Assembly: GCF_029027405.1 (NCBI RefSeq)
Contig: NZ_CP093396.1
Span: 2,553,497 to 2,617,496 of the forward strand
Origin: Sulfurimonas sp.
GTDB lineage: Bacteria > Campylobacterota > Campylobacteria > Campylobacterales > Sulfurimonadaceae
DNA: 64,000 nucleotides
Direction of reading: 5' to 3'
Shown: positions 1-8,506 of the stretch, piece by piece
How the letters are laid out: every line of letters starts with the position of its first letter
Numbering within the stretch: the first letter of the stretch is position 1
Made by a program: the position numbers and the translations under genes
Notes under the pieces: generated by a model
The model's database searches: none
What the model saw: only the letters and a program-made list of their open reading frames with translations
Told to the model about the DNA's origin: nothing

Positions 1-2
1 TA

Positions 3-527
3 AACAAAGAATTTTTATCTCATAGAGTAGATGCTGCTTTTATCTCTAGCATAAGTGCAAAAAATCATAACCACGTAAACTTGGGAATAATCGCAAAAAA
101 AGAAGTTCTTAGTGTCTTAGTTGTCCCAAATGTAAAAAATGAAGCCGATATAGAGTCAGCTAGTTCTAATGTACTTGCAAAAATTTTAGATATCAAAGGT
201 AAAGTTCTAATAGGTGATAAAGCTCTTAAGCATTACCTCGATAAAAAACCTTATATAGACTTAGCATCTCAGTGGAATTCTAGATACAAACTACCATTTG
301 TTTTTGCTCTACTTTGCTATCACAAAGATAAGCGTTTATATAAAAATATTGAAGCACAATTCTTAAAACAAAAAATAAAAATCCCACAATATCTTTTAAA
401 ATCAGCATCTATAAGAACAGGTATTTCAAAAGAAAATATACTTAACTATCTTTCATACATTTCGTATGACTTGGATTTTAAAGCAAAAAAAGGTCTTTCA
501 CTTTTTTATAAAAAAAGTTCCTATTAA
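3..527 (+). CDS. mqnA: Menaquinone biosynthesis protein MqnA-like (chorismate dehydratase), 5' truncated by window edge
   Basis: The reading frame is open from base 3, so the start lies outside the window. The first codons here read NKEFLSHRVDAAFISSISAK, which matches the substrate-pocket region of MqnA/MqnD periplasmic-binding-like enzymes. A later stretch, ASQWNSRYKLPFVFALLCY, is the family's 'W...t.lPFVFA' signature, and the end has the usual YDL...GL.LFY pattern. MqnA dehydrates chorismate to 3-enolpyruvylbenzoate in the futalosine route to menaquinone, the route used by Campylobacterota. About 174 residues are visible of an expected 220 or more. An internal TTG at 81 is not a credible start, because homology continues upstream. 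The cytochrome c peroxidase gene follows 24 bp later. Confidence 0.75.
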   Translation, partial: NKEFLSHRVDAAFISSISAKNHNHVNLGIIAKKEVLSVLVVPNVKNEADIESASSNVLAKILDIKGKVLIGDKALKHYLDKKPYIDLASQWNSRYKLPFVFALLCYHKDKRLYKNIEAQFLKQKIKIPQYLLKSASIRTGISKENILNYLSYISYDLDFKAKKGLSLFYKKSSY

Positions 528-551
528 ATATTGTTTAGATAAAATGATATT

Positions 552-1472
552 ATGAAGACAACATTATTACTTTTGTTTCCTATTGTTCTCTTCGCCTCTG
601 AACCTATATTACCAATTCCTATAGATATAAAAGTAGATTTAAAAAAAGCGAAACTTGGTCAAAAACTATTTTTTGATACTACTCTTTCTAGAGATAATTC
701 AACCTCCTGCTTTAGCTGTCATGATGTTTTTAATGGTGGAGCTGACCCTGATATAGTCTCTAAAGGTTTCGCAAATAAAAAAGGCAATGTCCAATCCCCT
801 ACAGTATTAAACGCTAGATACAACTTTAAACAATTTTGGAATGGTCGAGCAGAAGACCTAACACAACAAGCTGATGGTCCCATAAACAACCCAGTTGAAC
901 ATAACATGAATCCAAGAATTATTGAAGATAGACTAAATAATTCATCACAATACAAAAAAATATTTAAACTTGTTTATGGAACTTCAGTAATTTCCTACAA
1001 ACAAGTCCTAGATGCTATAGTAGAATTTGAGAATGCTCTAACCACACCAAACTCCAAGTTTGACAAATTTTTAAGAGGCGAAATTAGCCTAAGTAAAAAT
1101 GAAAAAGATGGTTATATTCTTTTTAAAAAAAATGGCTGTATTACTTGTCATAATGGAATTAATATTGGTGGTAATGCATTTCAAAAAATGGGAACATTTT
1201 TAGAGTATGAAACAAAAAATGACTATCCTGACAGAAGTAAAATTACACATAATCCAAATCATAAAAATGTTTTTAAAGTTCCTACACTTAGAAACATAAA
1301 TAAAACAGCTCCTTACTTTCATGATGGCAGTGCTAAGACACTAAAAGAAGCTTTGAGTGTAATGACTAAACATAACTTAGGAATTAAACTTGATGATAGA
1401 GAAGTTAAAAAAATTATTTCATTTTTGAAAACACTCGATGGTGAACTACCTAAAATACTGAGGGGAAAATGA
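552..1472 (+). CDS. Di-haem cytochrome c peroxidase (CCP/MauG family)
   Basis: 306 residues with an N-terminal signal peptide (KTTLLLLFPIVLFAS). Two haem-binding CxxCH motifs are present: CFSCH at about residues 53-57 and CITCH at about 196-200. This is the arrangement of bacterial di-haem peroxidases, which reduce hydrogen peroxide in the periplasm using electrons from c-type cytochromes. The family motif FWNGRA.DLT.QA.GP and a C-terminal PTLRN...APYFHDG segment, which supplies a distal ligand region, are also visible. The length is normal for the family. The ATG at 552 places the signal peptide correctly. The 3' end overlaps the downstream GGDEF/EAL gene by 4 nt (ATGA), suggesting translational coupling. 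Confidence 0.9.
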   Translation: MKTTLLLLFPIVLFASEPILPIPIDIKVDLKKAKLGQKLFFDTTLSRDNSTSCFSCHDVFNGGADPDIVSKGFANKKGNVQSPTVLNARYNFKQFWNGRAEDLTQQADGPINNPVEHNMNPRIIEDRLNNSSQYKKIFKLVYGTSVISYKQVLDAIVEFENALTTPNSKFDKFLRGEISLSKNEKDGYILFKKNGCITCHNGINIGGNAFQKMGTFLEYETKNDYPDRSKITHNPNHKNVFKVPTLRNINKTAPYFHDGSAKTLKEALSVMTKHNLGIKLDDREVKKIISFLKTLDGELPKILRGK

Positions 1473-3556
1473 AACTAAAACAAGTAATGTTCTTAGTGCT
1501 AGGACTTGGAATTATTTCGTCTATTGCTATTATTTATTTTTACATTATTCAAAAAAACTTCACCAAACAACACAGAGAATTTATTCTATCTGTAAGTGCA
1601 TTAGAAAATGCCCATATTGACCTAGAACATCGAATACTAAAAAGTTCAATATATGCTTACCATAATCAAGATGAAATGGCAGCGACCATAAAAAGGGTTA
1701 AAAAAAATTATAAAAACCTAATTGAATCAAGAATATTAAAAGACACCACATATCTACAAACTAAAAAAAATCTATTATTACTTCAAAAAGATATCACTAT
1801 TAATATGCAAAATATAGAAGAATATATTATGTTAAATGCAGGGATCAAGAACTCTTTAGTATTTTTAAGTAGGTATATAGATGAAGCGACATTTTTACAA
1901 AATGAAGATGAACATCTTTTTATAGATGCTATACAAATTTTAAAGAACTTCAACGATGCAAAAAAAATGCAAGATAGTGACTATATAAATAATACAAGTT
2001 TTTCACTAACATCTAACTCTAGAGATGCTAAAACTCAAATCTTTCTTTATAACTTTAACCTTCACTCTAAATACCTTCTAAACAAATATCCAATATATTT
2101 ACAAACAACAAAAACTATTCTTAATGATAATTTTCACAAACATATAGAGGCACTAAAAAAGGAATTCTCAAGCAAAGCTTTAAATGATTTCAAAGCACTT
2201 GATAAATTTGCATTTATATTATTTAGTGTATTTGTCTTTTCTCTTTTTCTTATAATTCTTCTTTTCATAAAATATATGCGAGAGAACAAAAAACTTCTTA
2301 AAACTAAATCTTCATTAGAGCATTCTCTTGTATATGACCAGTTAACTGAGCTTAATAATAGAAGAGCATTTGAGATTCACCTTAAAACAATTAAAAAACC
2401 ACATCTTCTAATTGTTAATATTGACGATTTTAAATATATTAATGATATATATGGAAATGATGTAGGTAATTTAATACTGCAAAAATTAGCAAAAATTTTA
2501 AAAGATGAGTTTTCAGGTCGCTCAAATACTTATATCTATCGTATTGATGGGGATGAGTTTGGAATATTGTTTGATAATATTTCAGATAAGAAAGCATATA
2601 AAATTGCCAAAGCGCTAGAAAATAAGATATCAAACTATAACTTTATAGTTTATGATTTAACTCTGCATCTGCTAGTTAGTATTGCAAGTAACTCGGTAGT
2701 CCCTATTTTAGAAAATACTGATCTTGCTCTAAAACTACTTAAAAAAGATTACACAAAAAGAGTTTTAGAGTACACTGATTCTCTTAAGCTTAAAACAAAT
2801 GTTAAAAAGAATATGAATACGATTGAACAGATAAAAAGTGCTGTACAAAACGATAGAATAATTCCATTTTTTCAACCAATAATTAACCTCAACACATCTA
2901 AAATAGAAAAGTATGAAGCTCTAGTTAGACTAAAACTTAAAGATGGAGCTTTCTTGCCACCATCTAAGTTTTTAGATATCGCCAAAAAAAGTTCTTACTA
3001 TCACTTTATAACTAAGACAATGATAGAAAAAACTTTAAAAATAGCACAAGAATTTCCTCAATATAGATTTTCAATAAATATTTCTATGATAGATATACTA
3101 GATGCAAAGCTTACTCATATGTTGTTTAAAACTTTAGATACCAACCTTGATGTAGCAGGACGAATAGACATTGAATTGCTAGAGTCAGAAAACCTTCAAA
3201 ATTTAGAAATTGTTCAAGAGTTCATAAATAAACTTCATACTTTTGGCTCAAAAATCCTTATAGATGATTTTGGTACAGGCTACTCTAACTTCTCATACTT
3301 TTCAAGTTTGGACATAGATATAGTAAAAATTGATGGTTCCATAGTTAAAGAAATAGCAACTGATAAGAAAAAACTCCATATGCTCACAAGTATTCATAAA
3401 TTTTCAAATGGAATGAATATGGAAAATGTTGCTGAGTTTGTTGAAACAAAAGAAGTGGCAGAACTACTTAGAGAAATAGGCGTAAAATATGCGCAAGGAT
3501 ATTATTTTAGTCAGCCAATAGAGAGACCTCTAGAGGATGACAGAGTGACTATATAA
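1469..3556 (+). CDS. Membrane-anchored GGDEF-EAL cyclic-di-GMP signalling protein
   Basis: 695 residues. Membrane segments at about 7-27 and 246-268 bracket a helical periplasmic sensor region. A GGDEF domain follows (about 283-430; signature DGDEF at 360-364) and then an EAL domain (about 455-685). The EAL domain keeps EAL itself (483-485), the INIS asparagine, ELLES, DDFG, VKIDG, the AEFVET glutamate and QGYYF, so phosphodiesterase activity is plausible. In the GGDEF signature the first glycine is replaced by aspartate, which leaves cyclase activity uncertain; the domain could instead bind GTP and regulate the EAL domain. Translation is coupled to the peroxidase gene by a 4-nt overlap, so the sensor might respond to redox or peroxide, which is inference. 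The gene ends 1 nt before the convergent malic enzyme gene. Confidence 0.9.
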   Translation: MKLKQVMFLVLGLGIISSIAIIYFYIIQKNFTKQHREFILSVSALENAHIDLEHRILKSSIYAYHNQDEMAATIKRVKKNYKNLIESRILKDTTYLQTKKNLLLLQKDITINMQNIEEYIMLNAGIKNSLVFLSRYIDEATFLQNEDEHLFIDAIQILKNFNDAKKMQDSDYINNTSFSLTSNSRDAKTQIFLYNFNLHSKYLLNKYPIYLQTTKTILNDNFHKHIEALKKEFSSKALNDFKALDKFAFILFSVFVFSLFLIILLFIKYMRENKKLLKTKSSLEHSLVYDQLTELNNRRAFEIHLKTIKKPHLLIVNIDDFKYINDIYGNDVGNLILQKLAKILKDEFSGRSNTYIYRIDGDEFGILFDNISDKKAYKIAKALENKISNYNFIVYDLTLHLLVSIASNSVVPILENTDLALKLLKKDYTKRVLEYTDSLKLKTNVKKNMNTIEQIKSAVQNDRIIPFFQPIINLNTSKIEKYEALVRLKLKDGAFLPPSKFLDIAKKSSYYHFITKTMIEKTLKIAQEFPQYRFSINISMIDILDAKLTHMLFKTLDTNLDVAGRIDIELLESENLQNLEIVQEFINKLHTFGSKILIDDFGTGYSNFSYFSSLDIDIVKIDGSIVKEIATDKKKLHMLTSIHKFSNGMNMENVAEFVETKEVAELLREIGVKYAQGYYFSQPIERPLEDDRVTI

Positions 3557-3557
3557 A

Positions 3558-4823
3558 CTATTTTAGAATCTTAGATAACTCTTTTTTATATGCTTTAATT
3601 TCAAAATCTTTTATTTGTGCTACACCACTATCTACAGCAGCTTGTGCAACAGCACTAGAAACCTCAACTATAAGTCTTTTGTCAAAAGGAGACGGTATAA
3701 GATAGTTTTTGCCAAATTTAATGTCACTTGAATAAAGTTCTTTTATCTCTTTTGTTACTTCTTTTCTAGCAAGGTCAGCTAAGGCTTTTGCCGCTGCAAT
3801 TTTCATCTCAAGGTTAATCTTTGTAGCACGAACATCCATAGCCCCTCTAAAGATAAATGGGAAACCTAAAACATTGTTAACTTGGTTATCAAAGTCACTT
3901 CTTCCTGTTGCAACAAGGGCATCTGGTCTTGCCGCCATAACCTCATCTGGGAAAACTTCTGGAACTGGATTTGCCAAAGTGAAAACTATTGGTTCGTTTG
4001 CCATACTTTTAATATCTTCTATTGTGAATGAGCCTGGACGAGAAAGTCCTACAACAACATCAGCAGATTCAAATACTTCAGAGTGAGTCATATAACCTGA
4101 AGCACAAAACTCTCTTTTAAAATCATTTAAATCACTTCTTCCATTGTGGATAACACCTTTAGAGTCAAGCATATATATTTCTCTAACTCCCAAACTTCGG
4201 TAAAGTCTTGCACAAGAGATTGCTGCCGCACCTGCACCAACAACAACAATTTTTAAATTATCTATCTTTCTATGTGTTACTTCACAAGCATTAATTATAG
4301 CTGCTGCTGAAATAACTGCTGTTCCATGTTGGTCATCATGCATAACAGGAATATCTAACTCTTCAACTAAACGGCGTTCTATTTCAAAACACTCTGGAGC
4401 TTTTATATCTTCTAAGTTTATACCGCCAAAAGTAGGAGCAATTGCTGTAACAACTGAACAAAATCTATCTACACTTTCTGAATCAACTTCTATATCAAAA
4501 CAATCAAGTCCAGCAAAATTTTTAAATAAAACCGCTTTCCCTTCCATAACAGGCTTAGATGCTAAAGCACCAATATTTCCAAGTCCTAATACTGCTGTAC
4601 CATTTGTAATAACTGCTACTAAATTCTTTTTAGCAGTATAACGATAAGCATTTTCTGGATTTTTTTCAATTTCTAAACATGGAACTGCCACACCTGGTGT
4701 GTAAGCTAATGACAAATCTCTTTGTGTTTGAACTGGTTTAGTAGTTTCTACTGAGATTTTTCCTGGTTGAGGAAATTCATGATAATCAAGCGCTTCTTGG
4801 TCTGTTGTTGGTGTTTTTGACAT
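3558..4823 (-). CDS. maeB: Malic enzyme (oxaloacetate-decarboxylating malate dehydrogenase)
   Basis: 421 residues covering the malic N-terminal domain (LSLAYTPGVAVPCLEI; KAVLFKNFAGLDCFDIEV; PVMHDDQHGTAVI with its catalytic aspartates) and a Rossmann NAD(P) domain (VVVGAGAAAISCARL, about residues 190-205). It converts malate to pyruvate plus CO2, feeding pyruvate and NAD(P)H pools. The protein lacks the phosphotransacetylase-like C-terminal domain found in long MaeB proteins, so it is the short form usual in many bacteria. It stands alone, convergent with the GGDEF/EAL gene, with about 125 bp of AT-rich sequence before the sugar-transporter gene upstream. Whether the cofactor is NAD or NADP cannot be decided by eye. 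Confidence 0.92.
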   Translation of the reverse strand: MSKTPTTDQEALDYHEFPQPGKISVETTKPVQTQRDLSLAYTPGVAVPCLEIEKNPENAYRYTAKKNLVAVITNGTAVLGLGNIGALASKPVMEGKAVLFKNFAGLDCFDIEVDSESVDRFCSVVTAIAPTFGGINLEDIKAPECFEIERRLVEELDIPVMHDDQHGTAVISAAAIINACEVTHRKIDNLKIVVVGAGAAAISCARLYRSLGVREIYMLDSKGVIHNGRSDLNDFKREFCASGYMTHSEVFESADVVVGLSRPGSFTIEDIKSMANEPIVFTLANPVPEVFPDEVMAARPDALVATGRSDFDNQVNNVLGFPFIFRGAMDVRATKINLEMKIAAAKALADLARKEVTKEIKELYSSDIKFGKNYLIPSPFDKRLIVEVSSAVAQAAVDSGVAQIKDFEIKAYKKELSKILK

Positions 4824-4948
4824 ATTGCAAACCTCTATGTATAATTTTTTCGGAATTATATCATAATTTCTTTTTATATTACTATATCAATTTAATAATA
4901 AAAACTATTCTGACTCGATTAACTTTACTTTTTAAATTTTTGCTTTTT

Positions 4949-6208
4949 TTAACTCCAAGAAGTTTTTTTGTGCCATTTTAAAGCGTAAAGAAGTATAAAA
5001 ACATAACAAACAATTCCTACTAAATAAGAAGACTGCATATCCCCGCTAACTTGTGCAACTTTACCAAAAACAAGAGGTAAAATCGCTCCACCTGCTATTG
5101 CCATGATAAGCAAAGCACTTCCTTGAGCGGTGAACTTCCCAAGACCTTCAAGAGCTAATGGCCAAATAGTAGGCCAAACTAGAGCATTTGTAAAACCTAA
5201 AAGTGCTACAAAAGCAACACTGTTTGGTAAAGTAGCGATGCCGCTCCAACCCCATAAAATCTCAGAAACCAAATGTGAAGTTGTTGAGCTAAAAGCGACA
5301 CCTAAAAGTAGTAAAATTCCACCAAGTGCAGAAACTATAAGTGCTTTTTCTTGTGAGAGTTTTTTTGGTATAAAAAAGACTCCAACTAAATAACCAAAAA
5401 CCATAAAAACCATAGTATATGAAGTTAAAGCAGTTGCATTTACTACATCTAAACTTTGGGCATAAAGTCCTATGGTATCTCCAGCAATCACTTCAATACC
5501 TACATAAAAAAACAAAGCAACAGCACCTAAAATAACTCTAGGAAATGCAAAAATATTTCCCTTTGTATTTTCATCTGTTTTTTCAAACTCCAACTCTGGA
5601 ATAGATGAAAATTTCACTAATGCGATAAGTCCACTTAAAACAATCGCCATGATAATATAAGGAACAATTAGTCTAGATGCCAACTCCTTAGTATCAATAG
5701 TATCTGCCGTTAAAGAGCCAATATCAGAGAGTATAAGAGTAGTAAAAAGAAGCGGAACTAAAACCCCTGCACTTTTGTTTATAAGCCCCATAATGCTTAT
5801 ACGCATCGCGGCACTTTCTATGGGACCAACTAAAACAACATAAGGGTTAGATGCTGTTTGGAGGATTGTAAGTCCTGTTCCTAGTGTAAAAAGAGCTAGT
5901 AAAAATAGTAAATAGTTCGCACTAAAAGCTGCGGGGATAAAAACTAAACTACCAACAACCATAACCGCTAGACCTATTGCCATACCATTCTTGTAGCCAG
6001 TACGCTCTAAAACTATAGCCATTGGAAAAGCCATAACAGTATAAGCTATATAAAAAGCAAAAGTTACAAAAAGTGCTTCAAACTCATTTAACTCACAGAC
6101 TACTTTTAAAAATGGAATAAGTGAGCCATTTAACCAAGTTACAAAACCAAATATAAAAAATAAAATACCAATAATTATCATCGGTAACATACTTGATTTA
6201 TTTTGCAT
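4949..6208 (-). CDS. Sugar MFS transporter (FucP/GluP glucose-galactose type)
   Basis: 419 residues with about 12 hydrophobic segments. It opens with the GILFFIFGFVTWLNGSLIPF motif typical of the FHS (fucose-galactose-glucose:H+ symporter) family. QTASNPYVVLVGP and FTNALVWPTIWPLALEGLG are also FHS hallmarks. Members import hexoses by proton symport across the inner membrane. The gene sits immediately downstream of a Cof-type HAD phosphatase, overlapping it by about 11 nt on the same strand, so the two are probably co-transcribed and may act together on a sugar and its phosphate. The substrate is not evident. Relatives are annotated glucose/galactose or N-acetylglucosamine transporters. Confidence 0.88.
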   Translation of the reverse strand: MQNKSSMLPMIIIGILFFIFGFVTWLNGSLIPFLKVVCELNEFEALFVTFAFYIAYTVMAFPMAIVLERTGYKNGMAIGLAVMVVGSLVFIPAAFSANYLLFLLALFTLGTGLTILQTASNPYVVLVGPIESAAMRISIMGLINKSAGVLVPLLFTTLILSDIGSLTADTIDTKELASRLIVPYIIMAIVLSGLIALVKFSSIPELEFEKTDENTKGNIFAFPRVILGAVALFFYVGIEVIAGDTIGLYAQSLDVVNATALTSYTMVFMVFGYLVGVFFIPKKLSQEKALIVSALGGILLLLGVAFSSTTSHLVSEILWGWSGIATLPNSVAFVALLGFTNALVWPTIWPLALEGLGKFTAQGSALLIMAIAGGAILPLVFGKVAQVSGDMQSSYLVGIVCYVFILLYALKWHKKTSWS

Positions 6209-7028
6209 TTTTTAATTCCTCTAAATACTTAGCAACTCCATCTTCATCATTGTTATACTTTAAAATAACATCAGCTTCTTGTTTAACTTTCTCCTGTGCA
6301 TTTGCCATTGCAACAGAAATTTTAGCTAAATTAAACATTCCTAAATCATTATAGTTATCACCAAAAACAGTAAGTTTTGAAAGGTCAAACCCACTATATT
6401 CACTAAGAGTTTTAATACCATGAGACTTATCTGCATCTGGATGTAAGATAGTTAAAAAATGACATCCTGTGTAAGCTTCAGGAGCTAAAATATACTTTAA
6501 ATTATCTCCAAAGCTATCCTCTACCTGTTTTGCTAAATCTTTTAAAAGTTTCTCTTCTCCCATATATACAACTTTAAAGTTATCATCCATGGCGCGGATA
6601 TTTTTCAAAGCTTGTAGATTATCATCTCGTTTGTATCGAGTTAAAACATTTTTTTGATGATTATTTAGAATATTTGAATGTAAAAAGACTTCATTTAGAT
6701 TTTGGTCTGCTAAGGCTAAAACAAAAGGATATATGCCAAACTTTGCGCCCTCATCAATAACAGCATCTGCTAAATCTTTTTTTATAAACTTTGTATCAAT
6801 TATCTTTTTATCAACTGTTGCTATTAAGGCTCCATCTAAAAGAATCATGGGAGCGTTTATGTGGATGCCACCCAAAAACTGCATCGTTTTTTTGTATGTT
6901 CTTGCGGTTGCAACACTTAAAATCGAGGCATCTTTATATGAGTTCCAAATATTTTTAGTATAATCGCTAATAGATAAATCATTTCTCAAAAATGTATGGT
7001 CTAGGTCTGTAATGTATATGTTTTTCAT
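6198..7028 (-). CDS. Cof-type HAD-IIB sugar phosphatase
   Basis: The protein reads MKNIYITDLDHTFLRND, with the HAD nucleophile motif DxDxT near residue 9. A C-terminal GDNYNDLGMF motif supplies the Mg-binding acidic residues, and the large C2 cap between them is typical of HAD-IIB (Cof) phosphatases acting on sugar phosphates or phosphorylated cofactors. The frame extends upstream to an ATG at 7061, but that start would overlap the divergent dehydrogenase gene and add residues unrelated to the family. I therefore place the start at the ATG ending at 7028 (276 residues). The 3' end overlaps the sugar transporter gene, supporting a joint role in sugar uptake or metabolism. The exact substrate is unknown. 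Confidence 0.82.
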   Translation of the reverse strand: MKNIYITDLDHTFLRNDLSISDYTKNIWNSYKDASILSVATARTYKKTMQFLGGIHINAPMILLDGALIATVDKKIIDTKFIKKDLADAVIDEGAKFGIYPFVLALADQNLNEVFLHSNILNNHQKNVLTRYKRDDNLQALKNIRAMDDNFKVVYMGEEKLLKDLAKQVEDSFGDNLKYILAPEAYTGCHFLTILHPDADKSHGIKTLSEYSGFDLSKLTVFGDNYNDLGMFNLAKISVAMANAQEKVKQEADVILKYNNDEDGVAKYLEELKNAK

Positions 7029-7055
7029 AAAGAGATTATAGCAAAAAGGTTTAAA

Positions 7056-7745
7056 ATGCAAATTGTGGTAGTAACGGGTGCGAGTAGTGGAATAGGCAAA
7101 GAAATCAGTCTAAGACTTCTAAAGCTTGGGTATAGAGTTCTTGGAGTTAGCAGAAGTATAACAGACAAAGGTTTTGAAAGTGAAAATTTTACTCCCTTTC
7201 AAGCCGATTTATCAGATGAAAAATCCACTTCTAAAGTTTGTGAATTGTTAAAAAAAGAGAATGTTTCTATACTTATAAATTCTGCTGGTTTTGGAAGATT
7301 TGAGCCTCATGAAGAGTTAAGTGCTAGAGTTATAAAAGATATGACTTTTTTAAACCTTACCGCACCGATGCTTTTAGCAAATGCCCTACTTCGAAGTTTG
7401 AAAAAAAACGATGGTTACCTGATAAATATAAATAGTATAGAAGCCATAAAAACTAGTAAATTTGCAGGTGTTTACAGTGCAACAAAAGCTGGTTTAAAAG
7501 CCTTTGGTGACTCACTATTTGAAGAGAGTAGAAAAAGTGGACTAAGTGTAACTAATATAAACCCTGATATGACGCAAAGTAACTTTTATGAAGAACTTAG
7601 ATTTACAACAAGCGACAAAGAAGAAGAAAAACTATTTAGCTCTGATATAGCAGATGCAGTTGAGCATATTCTCACCATGAGAAAAGGTGCTGTTGTAAGT
7701 GAATATACTATAAGAAGCTTGAGGTTTGGGATTAAAAAGAAATAG
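7056..7745 (+). CDS. Short-chain dehydrogenase/reductase (SDR)
   Basis: 229 residues of classical SDR form. The NAD(P)-binding TGASSGIG motif is at the N-terminus, NSAG is in the middle, and the catalytic triad region contains a serine in NINSIEA and YSATK (YxxxK). Members are cytosolic oxidoreductases acting on ketones, sugars or fatty-acyl groups; this sequence does not indicate the substrate. An AAAAAGG ribosome site lies about 8 nt before the ATG. It is divergent from the HAD phosphatase gene with only about 27 bp between starts and ends 1 nt before a small flagellar-region gene on the other strand. The short intergenic region must contain both promoters. Confidence 0.85.
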   Translation: MQIVVVTGASSGIGKEISLRLLKLGYRVLGVSRSITDKGFESENFTPFQADLSDEKSTSKVCELLKKENVSILINSAGFGRFEPHEELSARVIKDMTFLNLTAPMLLANALLRSLKKNDGYLININSIEAIKTSKFAGVYSATKAGLKAFGDSLFEESRKSGLSVTNINPDMTQSNFYEELRFTTSDKEEEKLFSSDIADAVEHILTMRKGAVVSEYTIRSLRFGIKKK

Positions 7746-8000
7746 TTATGATTTTAAATCTAATTTATGTGTAGGTCTTGCTTGAGTTGCTTGTAAAAAT
7801 TCTAAATTTTTTTTCATCTTATTCATAGTTACTTTTGTTTCATCTTGAAGTGTATAGATTAACTCAGCGGCTTCTCTTAAAAGATATGAAGCTGATTCCA
7901 TATCTTTGAGATTATCAAATTTTGGCATATCATCAATAAGCTCACCTAAGGCTTGTGTATTTTTTTCAACTATTGCAATTTTTAAGCTAGTTAACCACAT
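7746..8000 (-). CDS. Small FliT-like/hypothetical protein downstream of fliS
   Basis: The frame could start at an ATG ending at 8042 (98 residues), but the ATG ending at 8000 (84 residues, MWLTSLK) has a much better ribosome site, GGAGAG, about 10 nt upstream. That start overlaps the fliS stop by 14 nt, typical of coupled genes. The product is a short, mostly helical, charged protein with no motif I can name. Its position directly after fliS is where many bacteria encode FliT-like chaperones, so a role as a flagellar export or assembly chaperone is reasonable, but this is inference from position and size only. Confidence 0.6.
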   Translation of the reverse strand: MWLTSLKIAIVEKNTQALGELIDDMPKFDNLKDMESASYLLREAAELIYTLQDETKVTMNKMKKNLEFLQATQARPTHKLDLKS

Positions 8001-8361
8001 TTGTGCTTTCTCTCCACGCTTCAAGTAAGCCTTTAAAGACATTACTTACTTCATCAAGTTTTTCACTGTCTTTATAAATAGAGGCATCTGTTAGAAGTTG
8101 TATTTCATAATTGTAAAGTCCTTCTAGGTACAAAGAGATATCTCCTTGTGTTCTATCAAGTGTAACTAACAACTCTGTAATTATAGCTATTGAACGATTT
8201 ATCCAATTAACTCTTTTTTCTACATCACCATCTTTTATAGCTTTTTTTGCTTGTGCGTTAAAACGAAGTACCCCCTCATACAGCATCTCAATAAGCTTCG
8301 CTGGAGATTCGATACCGATATTGTTTTGTGCATAAATATTATGAGCTAAATTACCATACAT
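7987..8361 (-). CDS. fliS: Flagellin export chaperone FliS
   Basis: 124 residues beginning MYGNLAHNIYAQNNIGIESP, which is close to the classic FliS opening, followed by LIEMLYEGVLRFN and a helical bundle (INRSIAIITELLVTLD; LEGLYNYEIQLL). FliS binds the C-terminal disordered part of flagellin in the cytoplasm, preventing premature polymerisation. An upstream in-frame ATG ending at 8397 exists, but AAGGAT lies 7 nt before the ATG at 8361, and homology starts there. The gene is divergent from fliD. A sigma28-type promoter sits about 45 bp upstream of the chosen start. Confidence 0.93.
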   Translation of the reverse strand: MYGNLAHNIYAQNNIGIESPAKLIEMLYEGVLRFNAQAKKAIKDGDVEKRVNWINRSIAIITELLVTLDRTQGDISLYLEGLYNYEIQLLTDASIYKDSEKLDEVSNVFKGLLEAWRESTNVVN

Positions 8362-8405
8362 TTTAAATCCTTTTTCATCATTGTTAGTTTCTTCCATGTG
8401 AGATA

Positions 8406-8431
8406 TATCGACACGAAATTAATTTTCTTAA
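8406..8431 (-). promoter_or_regulatory. Putative sigma28 (FliA) promoter for fliS
   Basis: Read on the minus strand, TTAAG is followed after 16 nt by CGATA, matching the layout of the fliD and flagellin promoters in this window (TTAAN-N16-CGATA). It lies about 45 bp before the fliS start. FliA promoters typically carry a CGATA-type -10 element. The call rests on pattern and on the position before a late flagellar gene. Confidence 0.6.
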
Positions 8432-8446
8432 TAGAAAATTTAATAT

Positions 8447-8473
8447 TTAATATTATTACTTTTTTGTCGATAA
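8447..8473 (+). promoter_or_regulatory. Putative sigma28 (FliA) promoter for fliD
   Basis: TTAAT, a 16-nt spacer and CGATAA, placed about 34 bp before the fliD ATG. It is back-to-back with the equivalent fliS promoter. A TATATA stretch around 8488 could serve as an alternative sigma70 -10 element. An AAAGGA ribosome site follows before the ATG at 8507. Confidence 0.6.
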
Positions 8474-8506
8474 TAGTGTTACACTTTATATATAAAAGGA
8501 TTTATT

